Made by a program: the position numbers and the translations under genes. Of a DNA stretch of 64,000 nucleotides, positions 35,849-44,218 are shown in pieces. The DNA comes from Cohnella faecalis (GTDB taxonomy: Bacteria > Bacillota > Bacilli > Paenibacillales > Paenibacillaceae), in contig NZ_QXJM01000040.1 in assembly GCF_003570905.1 (NCBI RefSeq), positions 186,001-250,000 on the forward strand, read 5' to 3'. The notes beneath the pieces were generated by a model. The model was not told the origin of the DNA. It did no database searches and worked only from the letters and a program-made list of their open reading frames with translations. Position 1 is the first letter of the stretch. The number at the start of each line of letters is the position of its first letter.

Positions 35849-37170
35849 TTAGTCGTTCTGCGTGGAGATGCCGATTCGAATATCGTCGACGGCTTTATCA
35901 AGAGACGCCTTCACATCTCCGCCGTTCCAGATCAGCTCCATCGCTTGCTGGATCGGAACCCAGACGGAGTTCATCTCGATAATCGAAGGCATAGGCATGG
36001 AGTTCTCAAGCTGCTTCAGAGCGCTGACTACCATTTCGTTGTTCTTGATAGCAGACTCTTCCGCCATTCCTTTGCGCGCCGGGATGAAGCCGGACATTTC
36101 GAAGTTTTTCAACAGCGCATCCTTCGACGTCACATATCTTGCGAACAGCTTCGCCGCGTTCGGGTATTTCGAATATGCGCTTACGTAGTACGCTTTAACG
36201 CCTGCGAAAGAGATTGGAGTCTTGCCATTCGGCAGCGTAGGCAGCGGAATCATCGTGGCGTTGAAGCCAAGCTTCGAGAAGTTGCCGATATTCCAGACGC
36301 CGTCCAGATTGATGGCCAGCTTGCCATCCTGGAACAGCGAAGTTTTGATATCGTCCGAAGCGTCGGCGGGAGCCATCGGCAAAATCTCCTTCAGCGTACG
36401 GAAAAACTTCATGCCTTCAACCGAGCCCTCGTTGTTCAAACCGATATCGTCCGGGTTCGTGCCGTTGTTGCCGAACACGTAGCCGCCATAGCCGGAGAAG
36501 AACGGATAGAGGAAGTAGAGCGTATCCAAACGGGACATATAGCCGTATTTGTTGTTCTTGATGTCGTTGAACGATTTCGCGAAGGCGATGATGTCGTCCC
36601 AAGTATTGAGAGGGGCGTCCTTAACCAAATCCTTGTTGACGAATAGAGCGTAGGTTTCCATATTTCTCGGGTAACCGTACAGCACTCCGTTGTTCGTCAC
36701 GGCGTCGACCGCAGGCTGAATGAACTCTTCTCTCGTCTGCTCTTCGTAATAATCGTTCGGCAGCACGAATCCGCTTTTTACGGCATTGCCCAGGTCATTG
36801 TGAGGCTGCGTCAAAATATCCGCTGCGGTTCCTGCCTGACCATCCGTCTTCATCTTCTCCAGCTGCTCGGGCCCCCTTGCTCCTGAACCTCGACCGGAAT
36901 GCCGTATTCAGCCGTGAATTGCTTGGCAATTTCCTTCAGAAACGGCACTCCGTCCTTGCCGTCCCATACGAGCAGCTTCGCGCCGGGCTCCGGCTCGATA
37001 TCGCCTGCGGATTCCACACCCGCCGACGAAGGGCTGGCCGACGGCGTTTCCGTTGCGGTTGGCGCAGGGGTTTGTTTTTCGTTGTTATTGCCGCTTCCGC
37101 AAGCTGCCAACACGAGTACGAGCGTGAATACGAGCGAAGTGATAACCGATCTTTTTAACATGAATGACAC
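35849..37170 (-). pseudogene. mdxE: Maltodextrin-binding lipoprotein, frameshifted
   Basis: The first frame (GTG 37170 or ATG 37161) carries a lipoprotein signal LVLVLAACGSG, a Pro/Thr/Ser linker and the start of the solute-binding fold (AKLLVWDGKDGVPFLKEIAK), then ends SSWRR. The second frame resumes as EQLEKMKTDGQAGTAADILT then QPHNDLGNAVKSGFVLPNDY and runs to the C-terminus at 35849. The junction is a five-G coding run (Cs at 36872-36876); one extra G gives about 440 aa, normal for MalE-type proteins. As written, the cell could not take up maltodextrin through this system. Likely consensus error, since permeases, enzyme and regulator are intact. Confidence 0.87.
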
Positions 37171-37192
37171 CCATCCTTTTTGTATATAATAA

Positions 37193-37208
37193 ATGAAAGC
37201 GCTTTCAT
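37193..37208 (-). promoter_or_regulatory. CRE-like 16-bp palindrome upstream of mdxE
   Basis: ATGAAAGCGCTTTCAT is a perfect palindrome and fits the CcpA cre consensus (TGNAAGCGNTNNCA). It lies 23 bases upstream of the mdxE start, in the 63-base gap between mdxE and the LacI-type gene. Expected to mediate carbon catabolite repression, or binding by the adjacent LacI-family regulator, whose sites look alike. Confidence 0.85.
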
Positions 37209-37233
37209 AATGTGCGCAGGCAAAGAAGCTTGC

Positions 37234-38286
37234 CTAATCTGCACGATTTTCATCATGATGAGGACTGACCGGAGCTGTGCTTTGCCTAACCTTCAAGCTA
37301 ACCGGCAACACCACCTTTCGCGAGTCGTAACGGAGCTCTTCGCTGATTTGGTCGAGCAGAAGCTGAACCGCGATGTTACCCCTTTCCGCGATATCCTGCT
37401 TAACCGTCGTAAGAGACGGAAGCATATAATCGGTGTAAAATAAATCGTCGAAGCCAACGACGGATACGTCTCTCGGCACTTGTACTCCCAATTCGTGAAG
37501 CCCTTTAATCAGACCCATCGCGCCCACGTCGGAAAATACGAAAACAGCCGTAATTTGCTTCCTTGCATCGGTAATGTATTGCGCCGCTTGGTATCCGCCG
37601 ATCGTCGACACCGGTTCTTCCCGGATCAAATCCGGATCGTAAGGCAAGCCCGCCTCTTCCATCGCTCTGCAATAGCCGAGCCACCTCATGTGGCTGACTC
37701 CGCCCTCCAGAATTTTGCCGGTAAGGAGCGCGATTCGGCGATGGCCCAGACTGATCAGATGCTTGGTGCCCAAATACCCGCCCACTTCATCGTCCAAATA
37801 TATTTGGTAAAGGTTCGGATCGGACAAGTAGCTGTCCATGAATACGCAAGGGACATCCAAGGATAAGATTTTTTTGAAAATCGGGGATTGTTCATAAGTG
37901 CCGACGACAATCAAGCCGTCCAGATGTCTTTCTTGGACGAAGGAAAAGCTCTCCTCCTCGTCCACTCCGAGCAGAATAACATGAAGCCGATGGTTGCGGG
38001 CTCCTTCCTCAACACCCAGCACCAGATGCCAGTAGAACGGATTGTCCTGAAGCCGGCCTTTCTCAAGGAAAGGGACGACGACCGCGATCAAATGAGATTT
38101 TTTGTCCCGCAGATTACGGGCGGAGGCGCTTGGAGAAAACTCCATCTCCTCGATCACTTGTCTAACCTTGCGAATGGTATCGGGAGATGTCCGACCCGAA
38201 TTGTTAAGAACGTTGGACACGGTCGTGACCGATACATTCGCTCGTCTGGCGACGTCTTTAATCGTTACTTTTCCCACCGAATTCAC
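37234..38286 (-). CDS. mdxR: LacI/GalR family regulator of the maltodextrin operon
   Basis: 350 aa. N-terminal LacI helix-turn-helix (VTIKDVARRANVSVTTVSNVLNNSGRTSPDTIRKV, residues 7-41) and hinge helix (FSPSASARNLRDKK). The rest is a periplasmic-binding-like ligand domain (LIAVVVPFLEKGRLQDNPFYWHLVLGVEEGA ... GFDDLFYTDYMLPSLTTVKQ). Directly upstream of mdxE on the same strand, as mdxR is in Bacillus. The name is by synteny; the effector is presumably maltose or a maltodextrin. Confidence 0.9.
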   Translation of the reverse strand: MNSVGKVTIKDVARRANVSVTTVSNVLNNSGRTSPDTIRKVRQVIEEMEFSPSASARNLRDKKSHLIAVVVPFLEKGRLQDNPFYWHLVLGVEEGARNHRLHVILLGVDEEESFSFVQERHLDGLIVVGTYEQSPIFKKILSLDVPCVFMDSYLSDPNLYQIYLDDEVGGYLGTKHLISLGHRRIALLTGKILEGGVSHMRWLGYCRAMEEAGLPYDPDLIREEPVSTIGGYQAAQYITDARKQITAVFVFSDVGAMGLIKGLHELGVQVPRDVSVVGFDDLFYTDYMLPSLTTVKQDIAERGNIAVQLLLDQISEELRYDSRKVVLPVSLKVRQSTAPVSPHHDENRAD

Positions 38287-38298
38287 CTATCCAAATGT

Positions 38299-38314
38299 GA
38301 TTTAACGTTTCATC
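38299..38314. promoter_or_regulatory. Second, imperfect LacI-type operator
   Basis: GATTTAACGTTTCATC matches the core of the palindrome at 38408 at 14 of 16 positions and lies 13 bases before the regulator start. Suggests autoregulation, possibly by looping between two sites about 110 bases apart. Confidence 0.55.
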
Positions 38315-38407
38315 TATCGTGCTGCAAACTATACCGAATATAGCAGAAGATAGCAGCATAGTCCAATCCAAGGCTTCCGACAAATTTCACCGGTAAGTTG
38401 CTTGTGA

Positions 38408-38427
38408 TTGATGAAACGTTTCATCAA
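38408..38427. promoter_or_regulatory. 20-bp perfect palindrome, probable LacI-family operator
   Basis: TTGATGAAACGTTTCATCAA has the central CG and the TGAAACGTTTCA core usual for LacI/CcpA-family operators. It lies 122 bases upstream of the LacI-type regulator gene. Whether the local regulator or CcpA binds is not decided by sequence. Confidence 0.75.
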
Positions 38428-38577
38428 CATGATGATAATATATTATAGGGATTTATTATTGTCAATGCTATTTTTGATAAATCGTTACCTCAACTTTCGG
38501 AATCTCTTTTTTCAATCGTCGGGTTGTCCAATCTTCTCAAAATGTACGCCTAAATAGCTATAAAGCGTCTACAAATG

Positions 38578-38617
38578 CACAAGCCTCCAACCACGGCCAA
38601 GGTGGGGGAGGCTTGTG
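38578..38617. terminator. Hairpin downstream of the kinase-like gene
   Basis: CACAAGCCTCC (38578-38588) pairs with GGAGGCTTGTG (38607-38617), a perfect 11-bp stem around an 18-base loop. No U tract. It ends the minus-strand kinase-like transcript by position. The rest of the gap 38428-38655 holds AT-rich sequence with no other feature I can see. Confidence 0.55.
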
Positions 38618-38655
38618 TTCCCTACATGTACGCTCTTAAAGCGGTGTTCAAAAAA

Positions 38656-39555
38656 TCATAAATGTTGACTGTTACGCGCTGTGTCCCATGCCCTCTTAAA
38701 TTCAGCAACCGCAGCATATCTTAGTTCGCGCCGATCGCTGACTGCACGCAAAGCCACCTCGTAAAGCAATGGTCCGGCATCCCATCCGGAGTAGGAACGG
38801 TCCATCTCCCCGCCCAGCAAGCCGAATGCAATGGCTCCCATGTTGAATACATTAGTTCTGGAATCAATTGGAGCGCCTAAAATAAACTCTTCAGGTGATT
38901 TCGAACGCATTGCGCCCCAAAAATCCTCTCCCAAATCATTGATAGAAGGCGCCTGTCGGTAAAAATCAATGTCGCATATGCGGGTTATATCGTTTTTGAA
39001 GTCATACAGGATGCTCCCGTCGTAAAAATCGACAGCGACGTATCCTCTGGCTTCGACATGCTCGTGAAAAGAAAGGATAGTATCCATAGAGTCCAAACGT
39101 TTTTCTATCGGCAGTTGCTTAAATCGATAAAACGGCGAGCCGGGATGGTTGTATTTAGCCGGCGGCGGGAAGGACCAATGCGAGTGCAAGCACTCTCCTT
39201 CAAACCACTCGAACACCGCCGCATGTCCCTTATCGACTGCGAAGTGGTCAACCAGCTTGATTAGTGCGGGATGCTCTAGCTGTTGATACAAAGGTATCGC
39301 TCTTAACAAGCGTGCAACCGCATCATCCGGGCTCCCTGTGTACGCAAGAGGGCTTGCACCGGCATAATTAATAAATCTTTTCCGTCCGTTTATTTCCATG
39401 CCGAAACTAATATTTCCGGAATCCTGCTGGTCGAATACGCAGAATGCATTCCCCAGATGATTCAGCCATCGAAAATCGTGATGCTCTTGAAGCTGAAAAG
39501 TAACGTCTCCTAGCCGAATAGAAATCGGATCATTTATTACAGAGTCTTTTTCCAT
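38656..39555 (-). CDS. Serine/threonine protein kinase-like protein
   Basis: 299 aa from ATG 39555 (GGGAGGAACGT upstream; an in-frame ATG at 39585 lacks a site). Kinase fold with altered motifs: N-lobe VTFQLQEHHDFRWLNHLGNAF, a hinge-like AVFEWFEGECLHSHW, catalytic-loop equivalent GYVAVDFYDGSILYDFKNDI and metal-loop equivalent CDIDFYRQ. The HRD motif is replaced by VAVDF, but the catalytic Asp and the DID metal Asp are retained, so activity is plausible. Resembles YbdM-type Bacillus kinases. Target unknown. Confidence 0.78.
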   Translation of the reverse strand: MEKDSVINDPISIRLGDVTFQLQEHHDFRWLNHLGNAFCVFDQQDSGNISFGMEINGRKRFINYAGASPLAYTGSPDDAVARLLRAIPLYQQLEHPALIKLVDHFAVDKGHAAVFEWFEGECLHSHWSFPPPAKYNHPGSPFYRFKQLPIEKRLDSMDTILSFHEHVEARGYVAVDFYDGSILYDFKNDITRICDIDFYRQAPSINDLGEDFWGAMRSKSPEEFILGAPIDSRTNVFNMGAIAFGLLGGEMDRSYSGWDAGPLLYEVALRAVSDRRELRYAAVAEFKRAWDTARNSQHL

Positions 39556-39585
39556 ACGTTCCTCCCTGATCTGACGGGGAATCAC

Positions 39586-39916
39586 GCTGTTTGCCGGGCT
39601 AATTTGGCGTTATCCCCTGAGTTTGTTGCGCCCGAATACGGTTAAGTTCCTTTGGCATAAGACAACCCCTCCTGCTCAATGATTAGTTAAAATATATAAT
39701 TTGTGTTTATTTAAGTAAAGGTGAAATACTACAAGAAAACCGCCCGGGCAGTCGCCTCGGACGATTATTCGATAGCTCTATGGTTACGTTCTGCAGCTGC
39801 AGTTGAAGTGATAGAGCTAAGTAAGCTTGTCAGTCATCCTGCCGGGATGAAAAACGTTGCACAGCCGTGCACAACCTATGATACCATTACAGCATAGACA
39901 ACACGGATGGGGACGG
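39586..39916. other. Intergenic region with divergent promoters and an inverted repeat
   Basis: Separates the divergent kinase-like and diguanylate cyclase genes. The only structure I see is TAGCTCTAT (39773-39781) facing ATAGAGCTA (39811-39819), 9-bp arms around a loop that itself contains the 12-bp palindrome CTGCAGCTGCAG. No T tract follows. No convincing small gene. Confidence 0.5.
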
Positions 39917-41500
39917 ATGACGATGGATTCGCAATTGACGATGTACATTACGCTTGTCAGCGTATCGGGCGTATTCAACGCATTTCTCAGCTTATACGTC
40001 TTCTTCAGACGGAGCGAAATTCCGGGCGCTCGAACCTTCATCATCTATACGATAGCGCTATCCATCTACAGCTTCGCCTATGCCTTTGAGCTGGCCAGCG
40101 ATACTCTCTGGAAGGTGAAGCTATGGACCGTCATTCAATATATGGGAATGCCCTTCGCCGCGCCGCTCGGCTTAATGCTCATTCTCCACTATCTGGGGTG
40201 GAAGGTTTCGCGGAAGGGTGCGGCAGCTCTGCTCGTAGTCCCGTCCATTACATGGCTAATGGTCGCAACCAACGATTATCATCATCTGTTTTACAAAGTG
40301 ATTAGGCTCAAGGAGAACCTCCCTTCTCCCCTTCTGGATATTGAGATCGGAGAATGGTACATCGTTCACGGCATCTATACCTTCAGCTGCTTGCTGGCCG
40401 CTGCCGCGCTGCTGCTGAGCCGCTGGAAGCAGACGCGAAAATCGTATCGGCTGCAGCTGTTCACCCTCATTTGCGGACAGTTGATTCCAATGGTCACCGC
40501 GTTCCTGTACCTTGTCGGTGCGACGCCTGCGGGAATCGATCCGGTGCCGATGGTCATGTGCATCACCTCAGGACTATACATATGGGCCATTCTATCGATC
40601 AAGATGCTCACCGTCATTCCTATCGCCAAAGAAACGATATTCGACAGCATGGGAGAAGGCGTTATCGTTCTCGATTCGGCAGAACGGCTTATCGACTACA
40701 ACCGGGCCGTCGGACGGATGATCCCTTCGTTACGGCCGGCCATGCTCGGCAGAACGTTGGATCAAGTATGGACAGAGCTGACCGGAGCGTCCTTTCCGTT
40801 CATTCGTCAGCCGGATGGCAGTGCGGAGGAACTGGCGTGGACCTCCAACGGCATGGAACGATTCTATGAAGTGCGCTCTTCCGTCCTGCGGCATCGGAAT
40901 GGTGAACAAGCCGGCAGCCTGCTCATGCTCATCAACGTGACCGAGTTGAAGCGGCTTCAGCAAGAGCTTGAGCATCAGGCTTTCTATGACGGCCTTACGC
41001 AAATTTTCAATCGTACGCAATTCATTCGCCGCGGCCGGGAGATGCTTGCTGAATCCCTCAGGCTAGGAAACCCTTTTACGGTCATGCTGTTCGATATCGA
41101 CTTTTTCAAGCGCGTTAACGACAATTTCGGCCATGAGACGGGAGACAAGCTTATCGTGCATGTCGTATCCACGTGCAGACGGCTGCTCTCCGCAGACATG
41201 CTATTCGCCCGCTACGGAGGCGAGGAATTCGTACTCGCGCTGCCGTCCAGCCCTCTTCTGGATGGGAGCTCGATAGCCGAGCGTCTGCGCGCAGAACTGG
41301 AAGCGCACCCCCTGCTAACGGCAGGCGGAGAGATTGCCGTAACTGCAAGCTTCGGAGTCGCACAGGCCGAGATCGGCCGCGACGAAACGCTGGACACGCT
41401 GCTGCGCAAAGCCGACGAAGCGCTGTATGCATCCAAGCGCAATGGGCGCAACCGCGTCAGTGAGTATGCGGCACAGGGACCGACTCCCGCTATGAGATAG
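39917..41500 (+). CDS. Membrane diguanylate cyclase (7TM sensor, PAS-like, GGDEF)
   Basis: About 527 aa from ATG 39917. Seven hydrophobic helices in the first 220 residues form a HisKA_7TM-like sensor (MYITLVSVSGVFNAFLSLYV ... LYIWAILSIKMLTVIPIAKE). A PAS-like domain follows (IFDSMGEGVIVLDSAERLIDYN), then a C-terminal GGDEF domain (about 360-515) with FDIDFFKRVNDNFGHETGD and the active-site motif YGGEEF. It should make cyclic-di-GMP. No EAL domain. The I-site RxxD is not evident. Signal sensed unknown; a strong terminator follows. Confidence 0.9.
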   Translation: MTMDSQLTMYITLVSVSGVFNAFLSLYVFFRRSEIPGARTFIIYTIALSIYSFAYAFELASDTLWKVKLWTVIQYMGMPFAAPLGLMLILHYLGWKVSRKGAAALLVVPSITWLMVATNDYHHLFYKVIRLKENLPSPLLDIEIGEWYIVHGIYTFSCLLAAAALLLSRWKQTRKSYRLQLFTLICGQLIPMVTAFLYLVGATPAGIDPVPMVMCITSGLYIWAILSIKMLTVIPIAKETIFDSMGEGVIVLDSAERLIDYNRAVGRMIPSLRPAMLGRTLDQVWTELTGASFPFIRQPDGSAEELAWTSNGMERFYEVRSSVLRHRNGEQAGSLLMLINVTELKRLQQELEHQAFYDGLTQIFNRTQFIRRGREMLAESLRLGNPFTVMLFDIDFFKRVNDNFGHETGDKLIVHVVSTCRRLLSADMLFARYGGEEFVLALPSSPLLDGSSIAERLRAELEAHPLLTAGGEIAVTASFGVAQAEIGRDETLDTLLRKADEALYASKRNGRNRVSEYAAQGPTPAMR

Positions 41501-41508
41501 CGCTTATC

Positions 41509-41534
41509 GCCCTCTAATGAGGGCTTTTTATTTT
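41509..41534 (+). terminator. Rho-independent terminator after the diguanylate cyclase
   Basis: GCCCTC-TAAT-GAGGGC stem-loop followed by TTTTTATTTTC. Confidence 0.92.
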
Positions 41535-41546
41535 CTCACTTTAAAA

Positions 41547-41576
41547 TTGACAATGATAATCATTTTCAATTAAAAT
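41547..41576 (+). promoter_or_regulatory. Promoter with overlapping Fur box for the flavodoxin operon
   Basis: TTGACA (41547-41552) and TAAAAT (41571-41576) with an 18-base spacer. TGATAATCATTTTCA (41554-41568) matches the Fur 7-1-7 consensus at 14 of 15 positions and occupies the spacer, as at the reductase promoter at 29447. Confidence 0.88.
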
Positions 41577-41654
41577 AAACAAACAATGATTTTATAACTA
41601 TCCTTGACTATCCAAATGTCTTTTCATCATACCCATTGAAAGGAGAACAAAGAG

Positions 41655-42134
41655 TTGGCGAATGTACTGCTCGTTTATGCAAGCATGACAGGAAATACGG
41701 AGGAGATGGCCGATGCGATTGCGGAAGGCATTCGCGCTGCGGGAGGGACGTTAACCGTCAAGATGGTTATGGATGCTCAAGCCGCCGAATTGTCCCAATA
41801 CGCCGCAGTTGTCCTGGGCGCCTATACGTGGGGGGATGGCGAGCTTCCCGACGAGTTCCTGGATTTCTACGAAGCAATGAACGACCTGAATCTGTCGGGA
41901 GTAAAATCCGCGGTATTCGGTTCCTGCGACTCGAACTATCCGGAGTACGGCGTGGCCGTTGATATTCTCATCGAGAGACTGAAGGCACGAGGTTCGGATG
42001 TCGTTCTGGAAGGGTTAAAAATCGAGTTTGCCCCTAGCGAGGACGAGAAAGAGGTTTGCAGACAATTCGGCGAGCAGCTCGTGCGAAGCGCGAGGGGAGA
42101 CGGAGGGGAGATTCCTCATGGGTCTGCTGTATAA
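41655..42134 (+). CDS. Flavodoxin
   Basis: 159 aa from TTG 41655, preceded by AAAGGAGAACAAAGAG. FMN phosphate loop ASMTGNTEEMADAI (about residues 9-22), second loop GAYTWGDGELPDEFLDFY and third loop FGSCDSNYPEYGVAVD. A low-potential electron carrier that replaces ferredoxin when iron is scarce, consistent with the Fur box upstream. The likely partner is the Fur-boxed reductase at 29541. The last 17 bases overlap the following small ORF. Confidence 0.94.
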   Translation: MANVLLVYASMTGNTEEMADAIAEGIRAAGGTLTVKMVMDAQAAELSQYAAVVLGAYTWGDGELPDEFLDFYEAMNDLNLSGVKSAVFGSCDSNYPEYGVAVDILIERLKARGSDVVLEGLKIEFAPSEDEKEVCRQFGEQLVRSARGDGGEIPHGSAV

Positions 42135-42300
42135 TTATTGTCAATCCATTCAGAATAACAAAGATCACGGGATTGAACGGGAGCATCTGGGTCCAAGCGG
42201 CGAGACGGAGCCCTCACTTTCCTTGCTTGCGCTAATGTCGCGCCCGATCGGCAGCGACAAAATGGTCTCGGACTACGACGCGCCGGCAAAAAAAAGCTGA
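42118..42300 (+). CDS. Small protein coupled to flavodoxin, 60 aa
   Basis: ATG 42118 is preceded by GGAGGGG with nine bases of spacing, inside the flavodoxin 3' end, in a different frame and overlapping it by 17 bases. The protein begins MGLLYNYCQSIQNNKDHGIE and ends YDAPAKKS; hydrophilic, with one Cys and no membrane segment. Not recognised. A terminator follows at 42328, so it is the last gene of the Fur-controlled flavodoxin transcript. The good ribosome site and position before a terminator favour a real gene. Confidence 0.6.
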   Translation: MGLLYNYCQSIQNNKDHGIEREHLGPSGETEPSLSLLALMSRPIGSDKMVSDYDAPAKKS

Positions 42301-42327
42301 CCGTTGTTCGGTTCGTTCGGAATATGG

Positions 42328-42369
42328 AAGGGCCGGCCGCATCCTCGAAGGGGGGATTGGTCGGCCCTT
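42328..42369 (+). terminator. Rho-independent terminator of the flavodoxin operon
   Basis: AAGGGCCGGCC (42328-42338) pairs with GGTCGGCCCTT (42359-42369), followed by TGTCTAAT. Strong stem, weak U tract. Confidence 0.75.
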
Positions 42370-42441
42370 TGTCTAATAGAGATGTTTAGAGCGAAGGCTC
42401 GTTATCTCCCATTTACGAAATGATTCAAAAGGTGGAAAACG

Positions 42442-44079
42442 ATGAGAACCCGAACGGTGGAAAACGACTTTTTGAAAGGCACGATGTTCGAGATCGTAGA
42501 AGCCCGCTGCGACAACCAGCCTCCTGATTGGATGAAGCGGCTCAAGTCGATCAAGCATCACGCCCTGATCTTCCTAGACGCCGGAACCGGCACGCTCATC
42601 GTTAATGGCCATCCCTCCAAGCTTATTCGGGACAGCTTCTATATGTACGCGCCTGGAACAAGGCTGGAATTGCAGCTCCAACCCGGATCCGGGTTGAAGC
42701 TCTACGCGGTTATGTTCGACTTGTTCCGGACAGTCGCCGGATCGGATTACCAGCGTTCATATGTTCGGGACCTGACTTTCCCCTTCCAAGGACAGCATCG
42801 GATGAGCGGCGGCCGCTTCAAGCGTCTCTGCCGGCTGCTGACCTCCGAAGGAGAAGCGCTCTTAGAGCGCAGACGCTTCCTCGGTCAACAATATCTCTAT
42901 GACATTCTGGACGATCTGCTAAACGCCGCTTCCATAGCCGCCGACGAAGACGATGTGGAAACCCGTCTTAATCGCTCCATCAGCTACATATTGCGCAACT
43001 ACAGGGAAGATATTCGAGTCGATAAGCTAGCCGGGCTAGCTCGGCTCCATCCGACTTATTACACACATGTATTCAAGCAATCGATGCGGAAGCCGCCTGT
43101 CTCGTTCCTGACCGATTTGCGCATGAGCAAAGCTAAGGAGCTTCTCCTTCTCACCAACAAGCCGATACGCGATATTGCCCGAGATGTGGGTTACGAGGAC
43201 GAATTCTATTTCAGCCGCCGATTTAAGAAAACGAGCGGAATCGCCCCCAATTCCTTTGCCAAAAAAGATGATATGAGAGTCGTATCGTTGTCCTTCCCTT
43301 ACACCGATCATCTTCATACTCTTGGAATCGTACCGAGCGCCGCTCAACTGCATCCCTTCCTTCCCATTCAGACGGTCGCGTTGAAGCTGCCGGAGCATGC
43401 CATCGATCCATGGGAAATCGATCGACAAGTTTTTATCGATGCGCAGCCTGACCTCATACTATGCAAAGACAACGTTCTCCCGAGAGCCAGAGAGAACATT
43501 AATGACATCGCCCCGATCATCTCCATTCCATGGTCGGGGGAGGATGTGTACTCCCACTTGTCCAACATCGCCGAACTGGTCAACAAGCAACCGGAAGCTA
43601 AGCAGTGGCTGGAGCTTCATGAGCGAAAGTCGGAGCGTCTACGAGCCCGGGTTCGGCATGCAATCGGCCAGAGCACGGTAACGATTTGCGTGGCAAGAGG
43701 GGAGAAGCTGCGAATTTATGGCGCGAGGAATATCGGCCATGTCTTCTATCGGTCACTTCGACTGGCTCCGCCGGATGCTGTCGCGAAACGCATGAAGCCT
43801 TATCCGGCAGGGACGATTCATAATTGGATAGCTATCCAGGAAGACGAGCTCATCCATTACGAGTCTGATTTCCTGTTCTTCGTCGTCGGGAACGAAGAAG
43901 ATCTTAAGAGGGTTCACCGCTTAATCCGCACTAGTTCGTCCTGGATGATGCATCCGGCCGTTCGCGCCAACAAAATTGGATTTCTCAACTGGGACAAGTG
44001 GATGATCTATGCCCCCTCCATGCTTGATGTACAGCTCGAAGCCGCTGCACAGCTTCTCACCGGATCAGCCCCCTATTAG
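42442..44079 (+). CDS. AraC regulator fused to a siderophore-binding (FecB/TroA-like) domain, Btr type
   Basis: 545 aa. N-terminal cupin-like AraC sensor part (about 1-160), AraC double helix-turn-helix (about 175-275: DIRVDKLAGLARLHPTYYTHVFKQSM and PIRDIARDVGYEDEFYFSRRFKKTSGIAPNSF), then a C-terminal periplasmic-binding-like domain (LSFPYTDHLHTLGIVPSAAQ ... AQPDLILCKDNVLPRARENI ... WLELHERKSERLRARV). There is no signal peptide, so the binding domain is cytoplasmic and senses imported ferric siderophore, as in Btr of Bacillus. It directly precedes the permease operon, its likely target. Confidence 0.92.
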   Translation: MRTRTVENDFLKGTMFEIVEARCDNQPPDWMKRLKSIKHHALIFLDAGTGTLIVNGHPSKLIRDSFYMYAPGTRLELQLQPGSGLKLYAVMFDLFRTVAGSDYQRSYVRDLTFPFQGQHRMSGGRFKRLCRLLTSEGEALLERRRFLGQQYLYDILDDLLNAASIAADEDDVETRLNRSISYILRNYREDIRVDKLAGLARLHPTYYTHVFKQSMRKPPVSFLTDLRMSKAKELLLLTNKPIRDIARDVGYEDEFYFSRRFKKTSGIAPNSFAKKDDMRVVSLSFPYTDHLHTLGIVPSAAQLHPFLPIQTVALKLPEHAIDPWEIDRQVFIDAQPDLILCKDNVLPRARENINDIAPIISIPWSGEDVYSHLSNIAELVNKQPEAKQWLELHERKSERLRARVRHAIGQSTVTICVARGEKLRIYGARNIGHVFYRSLRLAPPDAVAKRMKPYPAGTIHNWIAIQEDELIHYESDFLFFVVGNEEDLKRVHRLIRTSSSWMMHPAVRANKIGFLNWDKWMIYAPSMLDVQLEAAAQLLTGSAPY

Positions 44080-44172
44080 CGAGCTGATCTGATCGGATGA
44101 ATCCGGTCTTATCCAAGAAAAATCCATGAGAACAAACTTGAATAATGACATGTACGAATCGAATGGGACGGC

Positions 44173-44200
44173 TATAATCAGTAAATGATAATAATTATCA
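44173..44200 (+). promoter_or_regulatory. -10 element and perfect Fur box before the siderophore permease operon
   Basis: TATAAT at 44173-44178 is followed by TGATAATAATTATCA (44186-44200), a perfect 7-1-7 Fur site that extends to AATGATAATAATTATCATT as a 19-bp palindrome. The box would overlap the transcription start. A good -35 at standard spacing is not seen, which fits a promoter that needs an activator such as the adjacent AraC-type protein (inference). Confidence 0.9.
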
Positions 44201-44218
44201 TTTCTGTTTCCAAGGGGG

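Noticed and set aside
38430..38446. Possible fourth Fur box (ATGATAATATATTATAG)
   Set aside because: The right half fits the 7-1-7 consensus poorly, and the neighbouring genes are sugar-related.
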